A DNA stretch of 64,000 nucleotides, taken from assembly GCF_000425165.1 (NCBI RefSeq), contig NZ_KE384319.1:691348-755347 (forward strand), given 5' to 3'. Below are positions 34,840-44,796 of this stretch, piece by piece; position 1 is the first letter of the stretch; every line of letters begins with the position of its first letter. This DNA comes from Photobacterium halotolerans DSM 18316. GTDB lineage: Bacteria > Pseudomonadota > Gammaproteobacteria > Enterobacterales > Vibrionaceae. A program made the position numbers and the translations under genes. Below the pieces are notes generated by a model. That model saw nothing but the letters and a program-made list of their open reading frames with translations, was not told the origin of the DNA and did not search any database.

Positions 34840-34857
34840 TTTATATCTGGTAACTGA

Positions 34858-35625
34858 TTATTTGTTCAGCATACGGCGAGCAGCGTCAACAACCACACGG
34901 ATTGCACGTGCTTCTGTTTCTTTCAGCGTCGCGTGATCTGGTGTCTCTTTCTGAGTACGGTTGATAATCACACCCGCCACACAACCGGCACGCAGACCCG
35001 AGCTTGCACACATGGTCAGTAAGGTAGCTGATTCCATTTCAAAATTCAGCACACCCATGTCCTGCCATTCTTTCATCGAACCCTGGAAACGACGGACAAC
35101 ACGGCCAGAGAAAGTGTCGTAGCGCTCCTGTCCCGGATAGAAAGTATCACTGGAGGCCGTCACCCCTGTGTGCACCCCTGTGTCTTCCGCATCGCACGCT
35201 TCTTTCATCGCAGTTGCCACGTCGAAATCAGCCACTGCCGGGAATTCCATTGGCGCAAAGTGCAGGCTGGCACCGTCCAGACGCACAGAGCCAGTGGTCA
35301 CTATCATGTCACCCACATTGATATGCGGCTGAATCGCACCTGTCGTACCGACACGCAGGAAAGTACGCACACCCAGCTGAGCCAGCTCTTCAACCGCAAT
35401 TGAGGTTGATGGGCCGCCGATACCCGTTGAACATACCACAACAGACTTACCATCCAGCTTTGCACGGTACAGCGTGTATTCACGGGCACTGTTTAAAAAC
35501 TCAGGCTCATCCATCAGATTGGCGATTTTTTCAACGCGTGCCGGGTCTCCGGGAATAATGGCAATTTCAGCGCCCTGAAGATCAGCTTTAGTAACACCCA
35601 GATGGAATACCGCGGTCTCAGACAT
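34858..35625 (-). CDS. udp: Uridine phosphorylase
   Basis: The protein has 255 residues from ATG 35625, which follows AAGGAT; an in-frame ATG at 35640 is less likely. PNP/UDP family signatures: [20 protein letters not shown] (N-terminus), [20 protein letters not shown], and the uracil/ribose-binding [17 protein letters not shown]. It converts uridine and phosphate to uracil and ribose-1-phosphate in salvage. Two CRP-type sites upstream, as in the CRP/CytR-controlled udp genes of enterobacteria, suggest catabolite regulation. Confidence 0.94.
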   Translation of the reverse strand: MSETAVFHLGVTKADLQGAEIAIIPGDPARVEKIANLMDEPEFLNSAREYTLYRAKLDGKSVVVCSTGIGGPSTSIAVEELAQLGVRTFLRVGTTGAIQPHINVGDMIVTTGSVRLDGASLHFAPMEFPAVADFDVATAMKEACDAEDTGVHTGVTASSDTFYPGQERYDTFSGRVVRRFQGSMKEWQDMGVLNFEMESATLLTMCASSGLRAGCVAGVIINRTQKETPDHATLKETEARAIRVVVDAARRMLNK

Positions 35626-35737
35626 AATTCTATCCTTCATTGTGTGGCCTGCTTTGTGGCGGCCTATTATGGGATCTTATTCAACAACTTGAACTCTCGA
35701 ATACCCGCTAACCATAGCTCATCACCGCCGTGATATG

Positions 35738-35753
35738 GGTGATTAACATCACA
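35738..35753. promoter_or_regulatory. CRP-type site 1 upstream of udp
   Basis: GGTGA-N6-TCACA (35738-35742 and 35749-35753) fits the CRP consensus TGTGA-N6-TCACA apart from one base. It is centred about 120 bases before the udp start. Confidence 0.7.
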
Positions 35754-35789
35754 TTAAAGATACATTTCAATGCAACGGATTCATTAAAA

Positions 35790-35805
35790 CAGATCATAGA
35801 TCACA
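35790..35805. promoter_or_regulatory. CRP-type site 2 upstream of udp
   Basis: CAGATCATAGATCACA resembles the CRP consensus, with a perfect right half TCACA. It lies about 52 bases from site 1, the tandem spacing seen at CRP/CytR promoters. Confidence 0.6.
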
Positions 35806-35937
35806 TTAATATGCAACGCGACTTACTTCAACCGTAACCAATGCGCTTGAACCAGATGGAAAGCATCAGCCCTGCTCCTGGTCTTAACGTGAGCAATCAA
35901 TGTTCTATGTTGCCTTATTAAGGCTCTGCACAAAGAA

Positions 35938-35963
35938 AAGGCCCAAGCCAGCGCTTAAGCCTT
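35938..35963 (-). terminator. Terminator after zntA
   Basis: On the minus strand AAGGCTTAAGC (35963-35953) pairs with GCTTGGGCCTT (35948-35938), including two G-T pairs, around a four-base loop. TTCTTTG follows. Confidence 0.65.
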
Positions 35964-36008
35964 CTGATTGTAGCCCTGCCTCAGCCTGAACGCTGAACCC
36001 GCGGTAAA

Positions 36009-38483
36009 TTATGCATCTGGCTTAAACCGCAGCAATCGCAGCGCATTCACAGTCACCAGCGCTGTGGCACCGCTGTCTGCCAATACGGCAACCCAAAGCC
36101 CAGTCCAGCCGAGCAAGGTGGTGAGCAGGAATATCAGCTTCAGGCCCAGGGCCAGGCTGATATTCTGACGGATATTGGCCAGTGTCATTCGCGACAAAGC
36201 AATCATGTCCGGTAATTCATTCAGACGGTTATGAGTCAGTGCTGCATCGGCAGTTTCCAGTGCCACGTCCGTGCCGCTTCCCATCGCGATGCCGACACTG
36301 GCCATTTTCATCGCCGGCGCATCATTAATGCCGTCGCCCACCATGGCCACTTTATAGTCACGGCTCCACTGAGCAACTTCGGTCACTTTATCTTCAGGCA
36401 GCAGGCTGGCCCGAAAATCAACACCGATCTCAGAAGCGATTGCCTTGGCGGCCCGCAAGTTATCACCGGTTAACATCACACTGCGAATGCCTAACGCTTT
36501 GAGTCTGTCGACCGCCATCAGGGCATCTTCACGCAGATTATCCCGCCAGGCGATCAGTCCGACCGGCACGTTATCACGCAGCACCACCACCAGGGTTTTG
36601 CCCTCATCGCTCAGGCTGTCGATGTCAGCCTGCTGGGATTGGGTTATCCGGCCGGGATCGTCAAGACGATCTGTGGCGATAAGATGGATGACAGTGCCGT
36701 CAACCACACCCTGAATCCCGCGACCAGGTAATGCTCTGCGGTTTTCAGCATGCGGCACCGCCAGACCCTGCTGGCGTGCTTTGTCGATCACAGCCTGCGC
36801 CAGCGGATGCAGCGATCCGGTTTCTATCGCGGCGGCTTCGCTGAGCAGCCTTGTTTCATCGCCTTGCCAGACAAGTACATCCGTTACCCGCGGCTTACCC
36901 AGAGTTAAAGTGCCTGTCTTATCAAACGCGACCACCTGCGTCTGGCCTAATTGCTCCAGTGCCGCACCGCCCTTAATCAGGGCTCCGCGACGCGCCGCTG
37001 CCGCCAGTCCGGAGGTAATAGCCGCCGGAGTTGAGATCACCAGGGCACACGGGCAGGCAATCAGCAGTAATGTCAGTCCTTTATACAGCCATTCATCCCA
37101 GGACAGACCAAAAATCACAGTCGGTACCAGCACAATCAGCGTCGCCAGTATAATCATCGCAGGGGTGTACCAGCGGCTGAAGCGATCAATAAAACGTTCT
37201 ATCGGGGCTTTACTGGCTTCTGCGTTTTCAATCAGGTGCAGTATGCGGTCGATGGCATTCTCACCCTGCTTAGACTCGACTTTGACCCGCACCAGGTGAT
37301 CGGCTGACAGTGAACCGGCAAGAATACGCTCTCCCGCAAAACGCTCTACCGGAACCGATTCGCCGGTTAATGCACTTTCATCAAAGCTGGCTGCCTTATC
37401 AAGCAATAGGGCATCGGCGGGTAAGCGGGCGCCCGGTGCCACTTCAATAATATCGCCGGGCCGGAGCTGATCGGCCGCCACTTCGCGAATCTGGCCGTTG
37501 GTGTCGACACGCATCGCCGTCTCCGGCACCAGCGCCATGAGGGCTTTTACCCCGCTGCGGGCACGGGCAGATGCATAGCCTTCCAGTTGCTCACCAATGA
37601 GAAACAGCAACAACACCATCGCCGCTTCGGCCGTTTCGCCCAGATAAAGCGCGCCGACAGCAGCCACGCTCATCAGGGTTTCAATTGAAAACGGCGAGCC
37701 GTTTTTAGCGAGTTTGATGGCTTTACCAATAATCGGGGTCAGTCCCACCAGCGTGGTGGCTGAAAAGGCAATCAGCCCCAGAGTGTCAGACTGAGTGGAG
37801 ATGGCATAAGACACAAAAACCAGCGCGGCTGTCAGCGCGAGCATGCCATAAGTCTGCATGAATCCCGAAGCCGGAGCATCTTTACTCTGTTGCGGCCGGC
37901 GCAATGGGAAGCCTGTTGCTTTGGCGATGGCCTCTACCTCAGACATCATGCGCGATGAGATTCCGTCGACCACCAATTTCTCTGTCGAAAAGATCACCGA
38001 GGCCTGATCGACACCGTCGATTGCCAGAATGGCTTTTTCCAGCTTTGCTGCACAGCTCGGACAATCCATGCCCTGCACTTGCCAGCTGAAACGCGCAACG
38101 GCACCTGGTTCAGTGCTTTGCTGAGGGGCTGTGCCCTTTGCCTGTGACGATGCCAGATGAACGTCGTTTGGACTGTCCGGCCCATAGGAATGAATAGCAG
38201 TAAAGCCTGACGGCGTTGTATGGGGGATAATTTGCCGGATACCGGACAAGGCAGCCGCCTTGTCGCCATTGGGCGGTGTTGACAGTAAAGCTCGCCGCCT
38301 GGCGGGGTCGCTCTCTTCACTGCCTCCTGAGTCGCACGCTCCTTCACAGCCACTTGCCGTCGCAGAAGCAGCACCTGTCGCAGATACAGCCATTGCCCCC
38401 TGCTCGACACGCACACTGCTGCCGGTACTGACTGGCTTGATGGTATGGATGTGCGGTTTTTTATTATGACATTGATGACACAT
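36009..38483 (-). CDS. zntA: Zn/Cd/Pb-exporting P1B-type ATPase
   Basis: The protein has 824 residues, longer than the roughly 730 of E. coli ZntA. Residues 1-130 are a Cys/His-rich, low-complexity extension (MCHQCHNKKPHIHTIK; SGCEGACDSGGSEES). An HMA domain follows with the metal site GMDCPSC (138-144). The P-type core includes the membrane CPC motif LLIACPCALVISTP, the phosphorylation site DKTGTLTLG, GSLHPLAQAV and GDGINDAPAMK. The CPC motif and the C-terminal ADSGATALVTVNALRLL fit the Zn/Cd/Pb group. It pumps divalent heavy metals out of the cytoplasm. The upstream promoter has a MerR-type 19-base spacer dyad, so a ZntR- or CadR-like activator encoded elsewhere is likely. Confidence 0.92.
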   Translation of the reverse strand: MCHQCHNKKPHIHTIKPVSTGSSVRVEQGAMAVSATGAASATASGCEGACDSGGSEESDPARRRALLSTPPNGDKAAALSGIRQIIPHTTPSGFTAIHSYGPDSPNDVHLASSQAKGTAPQQSTEPGAVARFSWQVQGMDCPSCAAKLEKAILAIDGVDQASVIFSTEKLVVDGISSRMMSEVEAIAKATGFPLRRPQQSKDAPASGFMQTYGMLALTAALVFVSYAISTQSDTLGLIAFSATTLVGLTPIIGKAIKLAKNGSPFSIETLMSVAAVGALYLGETAEAAMVLLLFLIGEQLEGYASARARSGVKALMALVPETAMRVDTNGQIREVAADQLRPGDIIEVAPGARLPADALLLDKAASFDESALTGESVPVERFAGERILAGSLSADHLVRVKVESKQGENAIDRILHLIENAEASKAPIERFIDRFSRWYTPAMIILATLIVLVPTVIFGLSWDEWLYKGLTLLLIACPCALVISTPAAITSGLAAAARRGALIKGGAALEQLGQTQVVAFDKTGTLTLGKPRVTDVLVWQGDETRLLSEAAAIETGSLHPLAQAVIDKARQQGLAVPHAENRRALPGRGIQGVVDGTVIHLIATDRLDDPGRITQSQQADIDSLSDEGKTLVVVLRDNVPVGLIAWRDNLREDALMAVDRLKALGIRSVMLTGDNLRAAKAIASEIGVDFRASLLPEDKVTEVAQWSRDYKVAMVGDGINDAPAMKMASVGIAMGSGTDVALETADAALTHNRLNELPDMIALSRMTLANIRQNISLALGLKLIFLLTTLLGWTGLWVAVLADSGATALVTVNALRLLRFKPDA

Positions 38484-38522
38484 ACTGTTATTCCTTATTC
38501 AGTCAAAATGGGCTTCTGTATC

Positions 38523-38554
38523 AATATAAACCTTGGAGTTACCTCCAAGGTCAA
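38523..38554 (-). promoter_or_regulatory. MerR-type promoter and operator of zntA
   Basis: On the minus strand TTGACC (38554-38549) and TTATAT (38529-38524) are separated by 19 bases. A dyad (CTCCAAGGT and ACCTTGGAG, arms 38530-38538 and 38543-38551) fills the spacer. An overlong spacer with a dyad is the hallmark of ZntR, CueR and MerR promoters. Confidence 0.85.
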
Positions 38555-38604
38555 GCGATAAATACAGCTCGCAATTATTGAGTGAATGGATGAATACAGA
38601 TCTC

Positions 38605-38630
38605 AAAAAACAGGCGCTGAGCAGCGCCTG
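38605..38630 (-). terminator. Terminator after the CBS-domain gene
   Basis: CAGGCGC (38611-38617) pairs with GCGCCTG (38624-38630). On the minus strand the stem is followed by TTTTTT (38610-38605). Confidence 0.85.
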
Positions 38631-38639
38631 TTTATAGCG

Positions 38640-39056
38640 TTAAACCGGGTGCTTAAAGCAATCACCAATTTGATCACTGATGGCGGAAAGCACATTGCGG
38701 CGGGTAATAATACCGACCAGTCTCCCACCTTCGACAACCGGATACAGCTTAGGTTTTTGCCCGGACATGGTTTCAGCCAGGGCAATAATGCTGGTCTCAG
38801 GATTAACTGTCAGCACATCCGTCCGCATAACATCACCGACTGTGTGGGTATCCTGACAGTGATAACCAACTTTCAGTAACTTCTGAATAAAATCCTGTTC
38901 AGACACAAAGCCCACCACTCTGCGGTACTCATCAATAACAGGTCCCCCAATCTGTTTGGATGACAGCATCTTGTCCAATGCTTTAGACAGTGACATACCT
39001 GCTTCGAAGGTTACCGGTCGGGTGTTCATATAATCTCTGACTTTAATCGACTCCAT
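38640..39056 (-). CDS. CBS-domain pair protein
   Basis: The 138-residue protein consists of two CBS repeats, about residues 6-62 (VRDYMNTRPVTFEAGMSLSK; VVGFVSEQDFIQKL) and 74-130 (VGDVMRTDVLTVNPETSIIA; LVGIITRRNVLSAI). It has no attached enzyme or membrane domain. CBS pairs bind adenosine nucleotides and report energy state; the partner of this stand-alone protein is unknown. It lies alone between zntA and the DUF945 gene. Confidence 0.88.
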   Translation of the reverse strand: MESIKVRDYMNTRPVTFEAGMSLSKALDKMLSSKQIGGPVIDEYRRVVGFVSEQDFIQKLLKVGYHCQDTHTVGDVMRTDVLTVNPETSIIALAETMSGQKPKLYPVVEGGRLVGIITRRNVLSAISDQIGDCFKHPV

Positions 39057-39215
39057 GCATCCCCCTGAATTTTTCTTATATAACCGCAGGCAGGTTCAGA
39101 GTGTGTCAATCTGAGTGCTTATCCCTGCGCCGATACCTTAAGTGTCGTCGATTTCAGCCAAATGTCTAAATTGATAGGTTCTATTTTATTCATTGTCGTT
39201 ACCTATGATGCGCGC

Positions 39216-40535
39216 TTAAGAAAGGAGTAACATCATCAACATAGCCAGGGGTAATTGATCGCCATTACCCAGAACCACCTTATCGCCCACCAGTTTCACA
39301 GCAATAAATGCCCTGTCTTCTTTCATTGTCAGCACACCGCTCTGAATCAGCCGGTCGGTCTGAGGCTCCAGCCCTTCGGTCAATGTCAGCAACTCGGACG
39401 GAAATTCAAAATACAGATCACCATCAAGTTTGCTGGTCACTTGTGCCAGATTTTGCGACGCGCGCGCCAGGCCTGGCTGCACAGTAAGACGGACATGGCC
39501 TTTTATTGGCCCTTCCGGTGCCACCACACTGATATCTTTCAGGTTCACGGTCAGCCCTTTGGCAACCAGCAGATCCAGCGCTAACGCCATATCCTGAACC
39601 TGAGCCGGGGATAATTCGCCGTCCAGCTGATCACCCAGTGCACTGAGACGGGTTATGGCGTCATAATCGAGATCAGACAACAGCAAATCGACATTGAATG
39701 TCTGGTATTTCTTACCGTCCAGACTGGTCAGAGACGCGATGCTGAGCTGGTTGCTGTTCGTTAACTGCGCACTGACTGCCGGACTCTCCTCTGTCGCTGC
39801 CTGAGCTTGTGACAGGCTATTGACTGAGACTACCTTAATGTTATCCAGATCCACGGACTCTTGGGTCTGATTATTGGCAAACCCCAGCTTGCTTATCTGC
39901 AGTTGCTGGTTGCCAATCCAGAAGCCTCCGTCCCAGCGGCCTTCCCCGCCACCAGTCACACCAGACACCTGCATGCTTTCGTCTGCCACAGTCTGCAATA
40001 ACGCATCTTTCAGCGCATAGCTGAAACTGCCGTTTCCGTCAGCAGTGACAGTCCCGGTAAAGGTCAGCGGCTCAGACTTAAAGGCGTTGCCGTCCTGATC
40101 GTTATACACAAAAGGATTCAGGGTTAAATCAAGATCGGTTTTTCTTGTCAGTGCAGTGCGCGTTGTTAAGGTCAGTGGCACCGCATCGCTGCCCCACCAG
40201 GCTGCAACCTGAGAGGCCACCTTATCATCTACCACCAGCGTACTGTTGGAAGTGACCCCAAAGACGCCATGATGAATCTCATGTGCAATATGCCATTCAG
40301 TTGGCCAGTCCTGCTCGGCGAAAACCTCTTTCCAGCTCGATTTCAGTGCAATTTTCGACACAGCATGAGAGGTCAGATAACCACGTTCATAGCGTTCTGT
40401 GGTGACAGACACATAGGGGCTGTTGTATTCCCCCACCGTGTCCTGATAAATTCGCTCGCCAATCTGACCAACAGCCAGAGGCCAGCACAGCACCACTGCA
40501 ACCGCGCCTGCAACTGCACCTATTTTTCCTAACAT
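39216..40535 (-). CDS. DUF945 (YdgA-like) family protein
   Basis: The protein has 439 residues from ATG 40535, preceded by GGAAAGAG. An N-terminal hydrophobic anchor or signal (about 5-24, MLGKIGAVAGAVAVVLCWPL) is followed by ERYERGYLTSHAVSKIAL, the conserved YxRG motif of DUF945. The remainder is beta-rich and ends in a short hydrophobic tail. E. coli YdgA is an inner-membrane-anchored periplasmic protein of unknown function. The gene diverges from ldhA with a 169-base gap. Confidence 0.83.
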   Translation of the reverse strand: MLGKIGAVAGAVAVVLCWPLAVGQIGERIYQDTVGEYNSPYVSVTTERYERGYLTSHAVSKIALKSSWKEVFAEQDWPTEWHIAHEIHHGVFGVTSNSTLVVDDKVASQVAAWWGSDAVPLTLTTRTALTRKTDLDLTLNPFVYNDQDGNAFKSEPLTFTGTVTADGNGSFSYALKDALLQTVADESMQVSGVTGGGEGRWDGGFWIGNQQLQISKLGFANNQTQESVDLDNIKVVSVNSLSQAQAATEESPAVSAQLTNSNQLSIASLTSLDGKKYQTFNVDLLLSDLDYDAITRLSALGDQLDGELSPAQVQDMALALDLLVAKGLTVNLKDISVVAPEGPIKGHVRLTVQPGLARASQNLAQVTSKLDGDLYFEFPSELLTLTEGLEPQTDRLIQSGVLTMKEDRAFIAVKLVGDKVVLGNGDQLPLAMLMMLLLS

Positions 40536-40704
40536 GTCTCTTTCCAATGATTATTTCGTGATGAATGCAATGAGTGTATTACAAACACTATCTTTGCTCT
40601 ATGGATCAATGACTTTTATCATTCAGCGCAAGTGATTAATCTGCTTGTCAGCCGGTGCGCACTGTGGGAAAGTGATCACAATTTCAGATTGAAGGAGTGC
40701 TGTG

Positions 40705-41697
40705 ATGAAAGTCGCCGTATTCAGCGCCAAAAAATACGATCAAATTTCTTTCAATAAGAGCAATCAGCTTTTTGGGCACCAACTGAGTTTCTTCGATATT
40801 CAGCTCAACCTGCAAACGGCGAAACTGGCCCACGGTTACGATGCTGTCTGCGCCTTTGTCAACGACGATCTCAGTAAGCCTGTAATCGAAGCGTTATCTA
40901 TTCTGAGGGTGCGAGTCATTGCCATGCGCTGTGCCGGATTTGATAAAGTGGATGTGGATGCCGCCAAAATGTACGGTCTGCAGATTGTTCGGGTGCCCGC
41001 TTACTCTCCGCAAGCCATCGCGGAACATACTGTCGGGTTAATGCTGAGTCTCAACCGTAAAATTCACCGCGCATACCAGCGCACACGGGATGCCAACTTT
41101 TCATTGGATGGCCTGACAGGCTTTAACTTTTATGGCAAAACCGTCGGGGTTATCGGCACAGGCCGGATAGGCATTGCCACCATGCACATCCTGAAAGGCC
41201 TGGGCATGACCATTCTGGCCCACGATCCTTATGAAAACCCGGAAGCGATAAAGCTGGGGGCCACTTACACCTCACTGGACGAGATTTACCGTCAATCGGA
41301 TGTCATTACCCTGCACTGCCCGATGAGCAAAGAGAATTACCACATGCTGGACGCGAGCTCTTTTAGCAAGATGCGCGACGGTGTCATGATCATTAATACC
41401 AGCCGTGGTGAACTGCTTAACTCAAAAGATGCGATTGAAGCGCTCAAAAGCCAGAAAATCGGATCTCTCGGGGTGGATGTCTACGAAAATGAAAAAGATT
41501 TATTCTTTGAGGATAAGTCCAACGACATCATTCAGGATGACGTTTTTCGTCGCTTGTCTTCCTGCCACAATGTGCTGTTCACCGGCCACCAGGCCTTTTT
41601 GACCGAAGAAGCGCTGGCCAACATCTCCGACACCACGTTATCGAATCTCACCCATTTTGAGCAAGGGACAAAATCTGGCAACGAACTAATACAATAA
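40705..41697 (+). CDS. ldhA: D-lactate dehydrogenase (2-hydroxyacid dehydrogenase)
   Basis: The protein has 330 residues; ATG 40705 follows AAGGAG by seven bases (a GTG at 40702 is adjacent). The NAD-binding motif is VGVIGTGRIGIA. The catalytic Arg lies in INTSRGELLN, the Glu in VDVYENEKDLFFED and the His in FTGHQAFLT. ENEKDLFFEDKS is characteristic of fermentative D-lactate dehydrogenases rather than of glycerate or phosphoglycerate enzymes. It reduces pyruvate to D-lactate under oxygen limitation. Confidence 0.92.
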   Translation: MKVAVFSAKKYDQISFNKSNQLFGHQLSFFDIQLNLQTAKLAHGYDAVCAFVNDDLSKPVIEALSILRVRVIAMRCAGFDKVDVDAAKMYGLQIVRVPAYSPQAIAEHTVGLMLSLNRKIHRAYQRTRDANFSLDGLTGFNFYGKTVGVIGTGRIGIATMHILKGLGMTILAHDPYENPEAIKLGATYTSLDEIYRQSDVITLHCPMSKENYHMLDASSFSKMRDGVMIINTSRGELLNSKDAIEALKSQKIGSLGVDVYENEKDLFFEDKSNDIIQDDVFRRLSSCHNVLFTGHQAFLTEEALANISDTTLSNLTHFEQGTKSGNELIQ

Positions 41698-41749
41698 AAA
41701 TGTTCTATCCATTAGTGTGATAAAATGGCTTATTAAAAGTTTGTCAATG

Positions 41750-41765
41750 ATCACAATTATGTGAT
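41750..41765. promoter_or_regulatory. Inverted repeat upstream of the OMP gene
   Basis: ATCACA-ATTA-TGTGAT is a perfect inverted repeat with a four-base centre, 124 bases before the OMP start. Its half-sites point the opposite way from a CRP site, so it may bind another regulator. No gene is seen in this 191-base gap. Confidence 0.3.
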
Positions 41766-41888
41766 TTTTGCTGCATTTTTACTCTATTGTCCCCGTAATA
41801 CGGCACTTAATCTAAGGCCAACCTGTTATTGCGATGACGAGTTGATTAAAATGCTCCAATTCATTTTTTGTTCTTTGGATGAAGATTC

Positions 41889-42437
41889 ATGCGTAAATCG
41901 TTTATCGCTGGCGCCCTGCTACTATCATGTGCTTCAGCCGCTCAAGCTAATTCAGCTAATACTATGAGCAACTTCAGCTACGACTATACAGAAGTGCGAA
42001 TTGGCCTGAGCCCATTAACCTATGGTGCAGGTTTCAGCAAATCTATCCACCCGAATGCACATTTAACCGGTAGCATCGATTCTGAATTCGAAAGCGACTG
42101 GGATCTCGCTTTAGGTGTGGGCTTCCACGCACCTATCAACAACTGGGCAGATCTGACGGGTGAGCTTAAAGCGCGCAACATCAAGAACAAAGGCGAGTTT
42201 AACGACAGCACCGGCAAAACCGGTATGGAAATCAACCTGGGTGTTCGTCAGTGGTTAGGTCCGCAACTTGAAGTCGGTGCCAAGCTTGGCCACATTAACG
42301 TCCACCAAATCGAAGAAACGTTCGGTTCTGTTTATGGCCGTTTCCACGCCACTGAGCTGTTTTCAATCGGCGCTGAAGGTCGTTTCAATGATGTTTACGG
42401 CGATCAACTGTTACTGACCACCCGCTTCAAATACTAA
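41889..42437 (+). CDS. Small outer-membrane beta-barrel protein
   Basis: The protein has 182 residues. A signal peptide of about 20 residues ends in AAQA. The mature protein is a series of alternating polar/hydrophobic strands (for instance DLALGVGFHAPINNWADLTG; MEINLGVRQWLG) and ends in the C-terminal aromatic motif LLLTTRFKY, which the BAM machinery recognises. About eight strands are expected, similar in size to OmpW/OmpX-like barrels. No specific family is recognised. A strong terminator follows. Confidence 0.75.
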   Translation: MRKSFIAGALLLSCASAAQANSANTMSNFSYDYTEVRIGLSPLTYGAGFSKSIHPNAHLTGSIDSEFESDWDLALGVGFHAPINNWADLTGELKARNIKNKGEFNDSTGKTGMEINLGVRQWLGPQLEVGAKLGHINVHQIEETFGSVYGRFHATELFSIGAEGRFNDVYGDQLLLTTRFKY

Positions 42438-42462
42438 TCTGGTGCGTATAAGACATTGACAG

Positions 42463-42490
42463 AAGCCCGGCAGTCACGCCGGGCTTTTTT
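42463..42490 (+). terminator. Terminator after the OMP gene
   Basis: AAGCCCGGC (42463-42471) pairs with GCCGGGCTT (42478-42486), followed by a T-run. Confidence 0.9.
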
Positions 42491-42564
42491 TATTTTACGC
42501 ATATCACTCGCCATACCAGATCAGGTTTAACACCGGAGAAAAACCCATAAGCGGTGACCTGAGA

Positions 42565-42596
42565 TAAAAAGAAGCCCGTCAGATGACGGGCTTCTT
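42565..42596 (-). terminator. Terminator after sucD
   Basis: On the minus strand AAGAAGCCCGTCA (42596-42584) pairs with TGACGGGCTTCTT (42581-42569), followed by TTT. It closes the sdh-suc unit. Confidence 0.88.
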
Positions 42597-42623
42597 AATG
42601 CAGTCTTAGTCTGGCTTGTTCTG

Positions 42624-43496
42624 TTACCAGCCAGTAACTTCTCTCAGTGCTTTACCGATCTCAGCCAGGCTCTTAACGGTCTTCACGCCTGCCGATTCCA
42701 GTGCTGCGAACTTGTCTTCCGCAGTACCTTTACCACCAGAAATAATCGCACCGGCATGGCCCATACGCTTACCCGGAGGAGCCGTCACACCCGCAATATA
42801 GGAAACAACCGGTTTGGTGACATTCTCTTTGATGAAGGCTGCAGCTTCTTCTTCCGCAGTACCACCGATTTCACCAATCATCACGATCGCTTCAGTTTCC
42901 GGGTCTTCCTGGAACAGTTTCAGGATATCAATGAAGTTTGAACCTGGAATAGGGTCACCACCAATACCTACACAAGTAGACTGGCCGAAACCTTCATCTG
43001 TGGTTTGTTTTACGGCTTCATAAGTCAGCGTACCTGAACGTGAAACGATACCCACTTTACCTTTCTTGTGGATATGGCCAGGCATGATGCCGATCTTACA
43101 TTCATCAGGTGTGATCACACCCGGGCAGTTAGGACCAATCATGCGGACGCCGGTTTCTTCCAGCTTCACTTTCACGTCGATCATATCTGTTGTCGGGATA
43201 CCTTCTGTGATAGTAACGATCAGCTTGATACCCGCATCAATCGCTTCCAGAATGGCATCTTTACAAAATGGTGCCGGTACGTAGATAACAGAAGCTGTTG
43301 CACCTGTTGCTTTTACGGCTTCACGCACAGTATTGAACACTGGCAAACCCAGATGTGTTGTGCCGCCTTTACCCGGTGACACACCGCCAACCATTTGCGT
43401 ACCGTATGCAATTGCCTGCTCAGAGTGGAAAGTACCCTGACCGCCAGTGAAACCCTGGCAGATGACTTTAGTGTCTTTATTAATTAGTACAGACAT
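42624..43496 (-). CDS. sucD: Succinyl-CoA ligase subunit alpha
   Basis: The protein has 290 residues, the usual length. The N-terminal CoA-binding domain contains [20 protein letters not shown]. The later [17 protein letters not shown] contains the phosphorylated active-site His. [14 protein letters not shown] is also typical. It lies two bases after sucC and is the last gene of the unit. With SucC it converts succinyl-CoA to succinate with nucleotide triphosphate formation. Confidence 0.96.
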   Translation of the reverse strand: MSVLINKDTKVICQGFTGGQGTFHSEQAIAYGTQMVGGVSPGKGGTTHLGLPVFNTVREAVKATGATASVIYVPAPFCKDAILEAIDAGIKLIVTITEGIPTTDMIDVKVKLEETGVRMIGPNCPGVITPDECKIGIMPGHIHKKGKVGIVSRSGTLTYEAVKQTTDEGFGQSTCVGIGGDPIPGSNFIDILKLFQEDPETEAIVMIGEIGGTAEEEAAAFIKENVTKPVVSYIAGVTAPPGKRMGHAGAIISGGKGTAEDKFAALESAGVKTVKSLAEIGKALREVTGW

Positions 43497-43498
43497 TC

Positions 43499-44665
43499 TT
43501 ATTTGCCCTCCGCAGCAGCAACAACTTTCTGAGCTGCGTCGGTTAGCGACTCAGCTGCAATGATATCCAGACCTGACTTGGCCAGTACTTCGCGACCCAG
43601 GTCAGCGTTAGTACCTTCCAGACGAACCACAACCGGTACCGTCACGCCAACTTCTTTAACCGCACCGATGATACCTTCTGCAATCATGTCGCAACGAACG
43701 ATACCACCGAAGATGTTAACCAGTACGGCTTTAACATTATCGTCAGACAGGATGATCTTGAATGCTTCTGCAACGCGCTCTTTGGTCGCACCGCCACCAA
43801 CATCCAGGAAGTTTGCCGGCTTGCCGCCGTGCAGGTTTACTATGTCCATGGTCCCCATGGCCAGACCCGCACCGTTCACCATACAACCGACGTTACCGTC
43901 CAGAGCAACATAGTTCAGCTCCCATTGTGCTGCGTGAGCTTCACGTGCATCTTCCTGAGAAGCATCGTGCATATCACGCAGTTTTGGCTGGCGGTACATG
44001 GCGTTTGAATCGATGTTGATCTTACCGTCCAGACACAGCAGATTGCCTTCACCGGTGATCACAAGCGGGTTAATTTCCAGCAGAGCCAGATCATACTGGG
44101 CGAACATCTGGCCCAGACCCATGAAGATTTTCACGAACTGCTTAATCTGGTCGCCTTTCAGGCCCAGTTTAAATGCCAGTTCACGACCCTGATAAGCCTG
44201 TGGGCCAACCAGTGGATCGATAGCCGCTTTGTGGATCAGCTCTGGGGTTTCTTCAGCAACCTTCTCGATTTCCACACCACCTTCAGTCGATGCCATGAAA
44301 ACGATACGGCGAGTACCACGGTCTACAACAGCACCCAGGTACAGTTCGTTGGCAATGTCAGAAGCTTCTTCAACCAGGATTTTGGTAACCGGCTGACCGT
44401 TTGCATCTGTCTGATAAGTTACCAGGTTTTTACCCAGCCACTTTTGTGCAAACTCTTTAAGACCTTCTTTGGTGTCATGCAGTTCTACGCCGCCCGCTTT
44501 ACCGCGGCCACCAGCGTGAACCTGACATTTGATGACCCATTTGTCACCACCGATTTTGCTTGCTGCTTCCGCAGCCTCTTGTGGGGTATCACAAGCATAG
44601 CCTTCAGGAACTGGCAGGCCATACTCAGCAAAAAGTTGTTTTGCCTGATATTCGTGCAGATTCAT
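43499..44665 (-). CDS. sucC: Succinyl-CoA ligase subunit beta
   Basis: This 388-residue ATP-grasp subunit begins [32 protein letters not shown] belongs to the nucleotide-binding region, and [17 protein letters not shown] is the C-terminal CoA-ligase motif. It follows sucB after 131 bases that hold a hairpin (44756-44782), and couples tightly to sucD. It binds nucleotide and Mg and forms the heterotetramer with SucD. Confidence 0.96.
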   Translation of the reverse strand: MNLHEYQAKQLFAEYGLPVPEGYACDTPQEAAEAASKIGGDKWVIKCQVHAGGRGKAGGVELHDTKEGLKEFAQKWLGKNLVTYQTDANGQPVTKILVEEASDIANELYLGAVVDRGTRRIVFMASTEGGVEIEKVAEETPELIHKAAIDPLVGPQAYQGRELAFKLGLKGDQIKQFVKIFMGLGQMFAQYDLALLEINPLVITGEGNLLCLDGKINIDSNAMYRQPKLRDMHDASQEDAREAHAAQWELNYVALDGNVGCMVNGAGLAMGTMDIVNLHGGKPANFLDVGGGATKERVAEAFKIILSDDNVKAVLVNIFGGIVRCDMIAEGIIGAVKEVGVTVPVVVRLEGTNADLGREVLAKSGLDIIAAESLTDAAQKVVAAAEGK

Positions 44666-44755
44666 TATGTTCTATCCGTTATCTAATCCCTGTGGGACGT
44701 GTTATATCCATTGAAATACTCTTGGGTATTCCTTCGTCAATCAATCTGGCTCAAC

Positions 44756-44782
44756 AGCCGCCACCTCAGAACAGTGGCGGCT
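44756..44782 (-). other. Hairpin between sucB and sucC
   Basis: AGCCGCCAC (44756-44764) pairs with GTGGCGGCT (44774-44782). No T-run follows on the minus strand. It could stabilise the upstream message or partly lower expression of sucCD. Confidence 0.6.
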
Positions 44783-44796
44783 CGTTATGCGCAGTG

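Noticed and set aside
33184..34857. A CRISPR array next to the CARF nuclease gene
   Set aside because: No regularly spaced direct repeats are present on either side; the only repeat is the single ERIC element.
40660..40680. A CRP site before ldhA
   Set aside because: TGTGG and TCACA are present, but eight bases separate them instead of six.
41750..41765. A CRP site before the OMP gene
   Set aside because: The half-sites are inverted relative to the CRP consensus; it is kept only as an unassigned inverted repeat.
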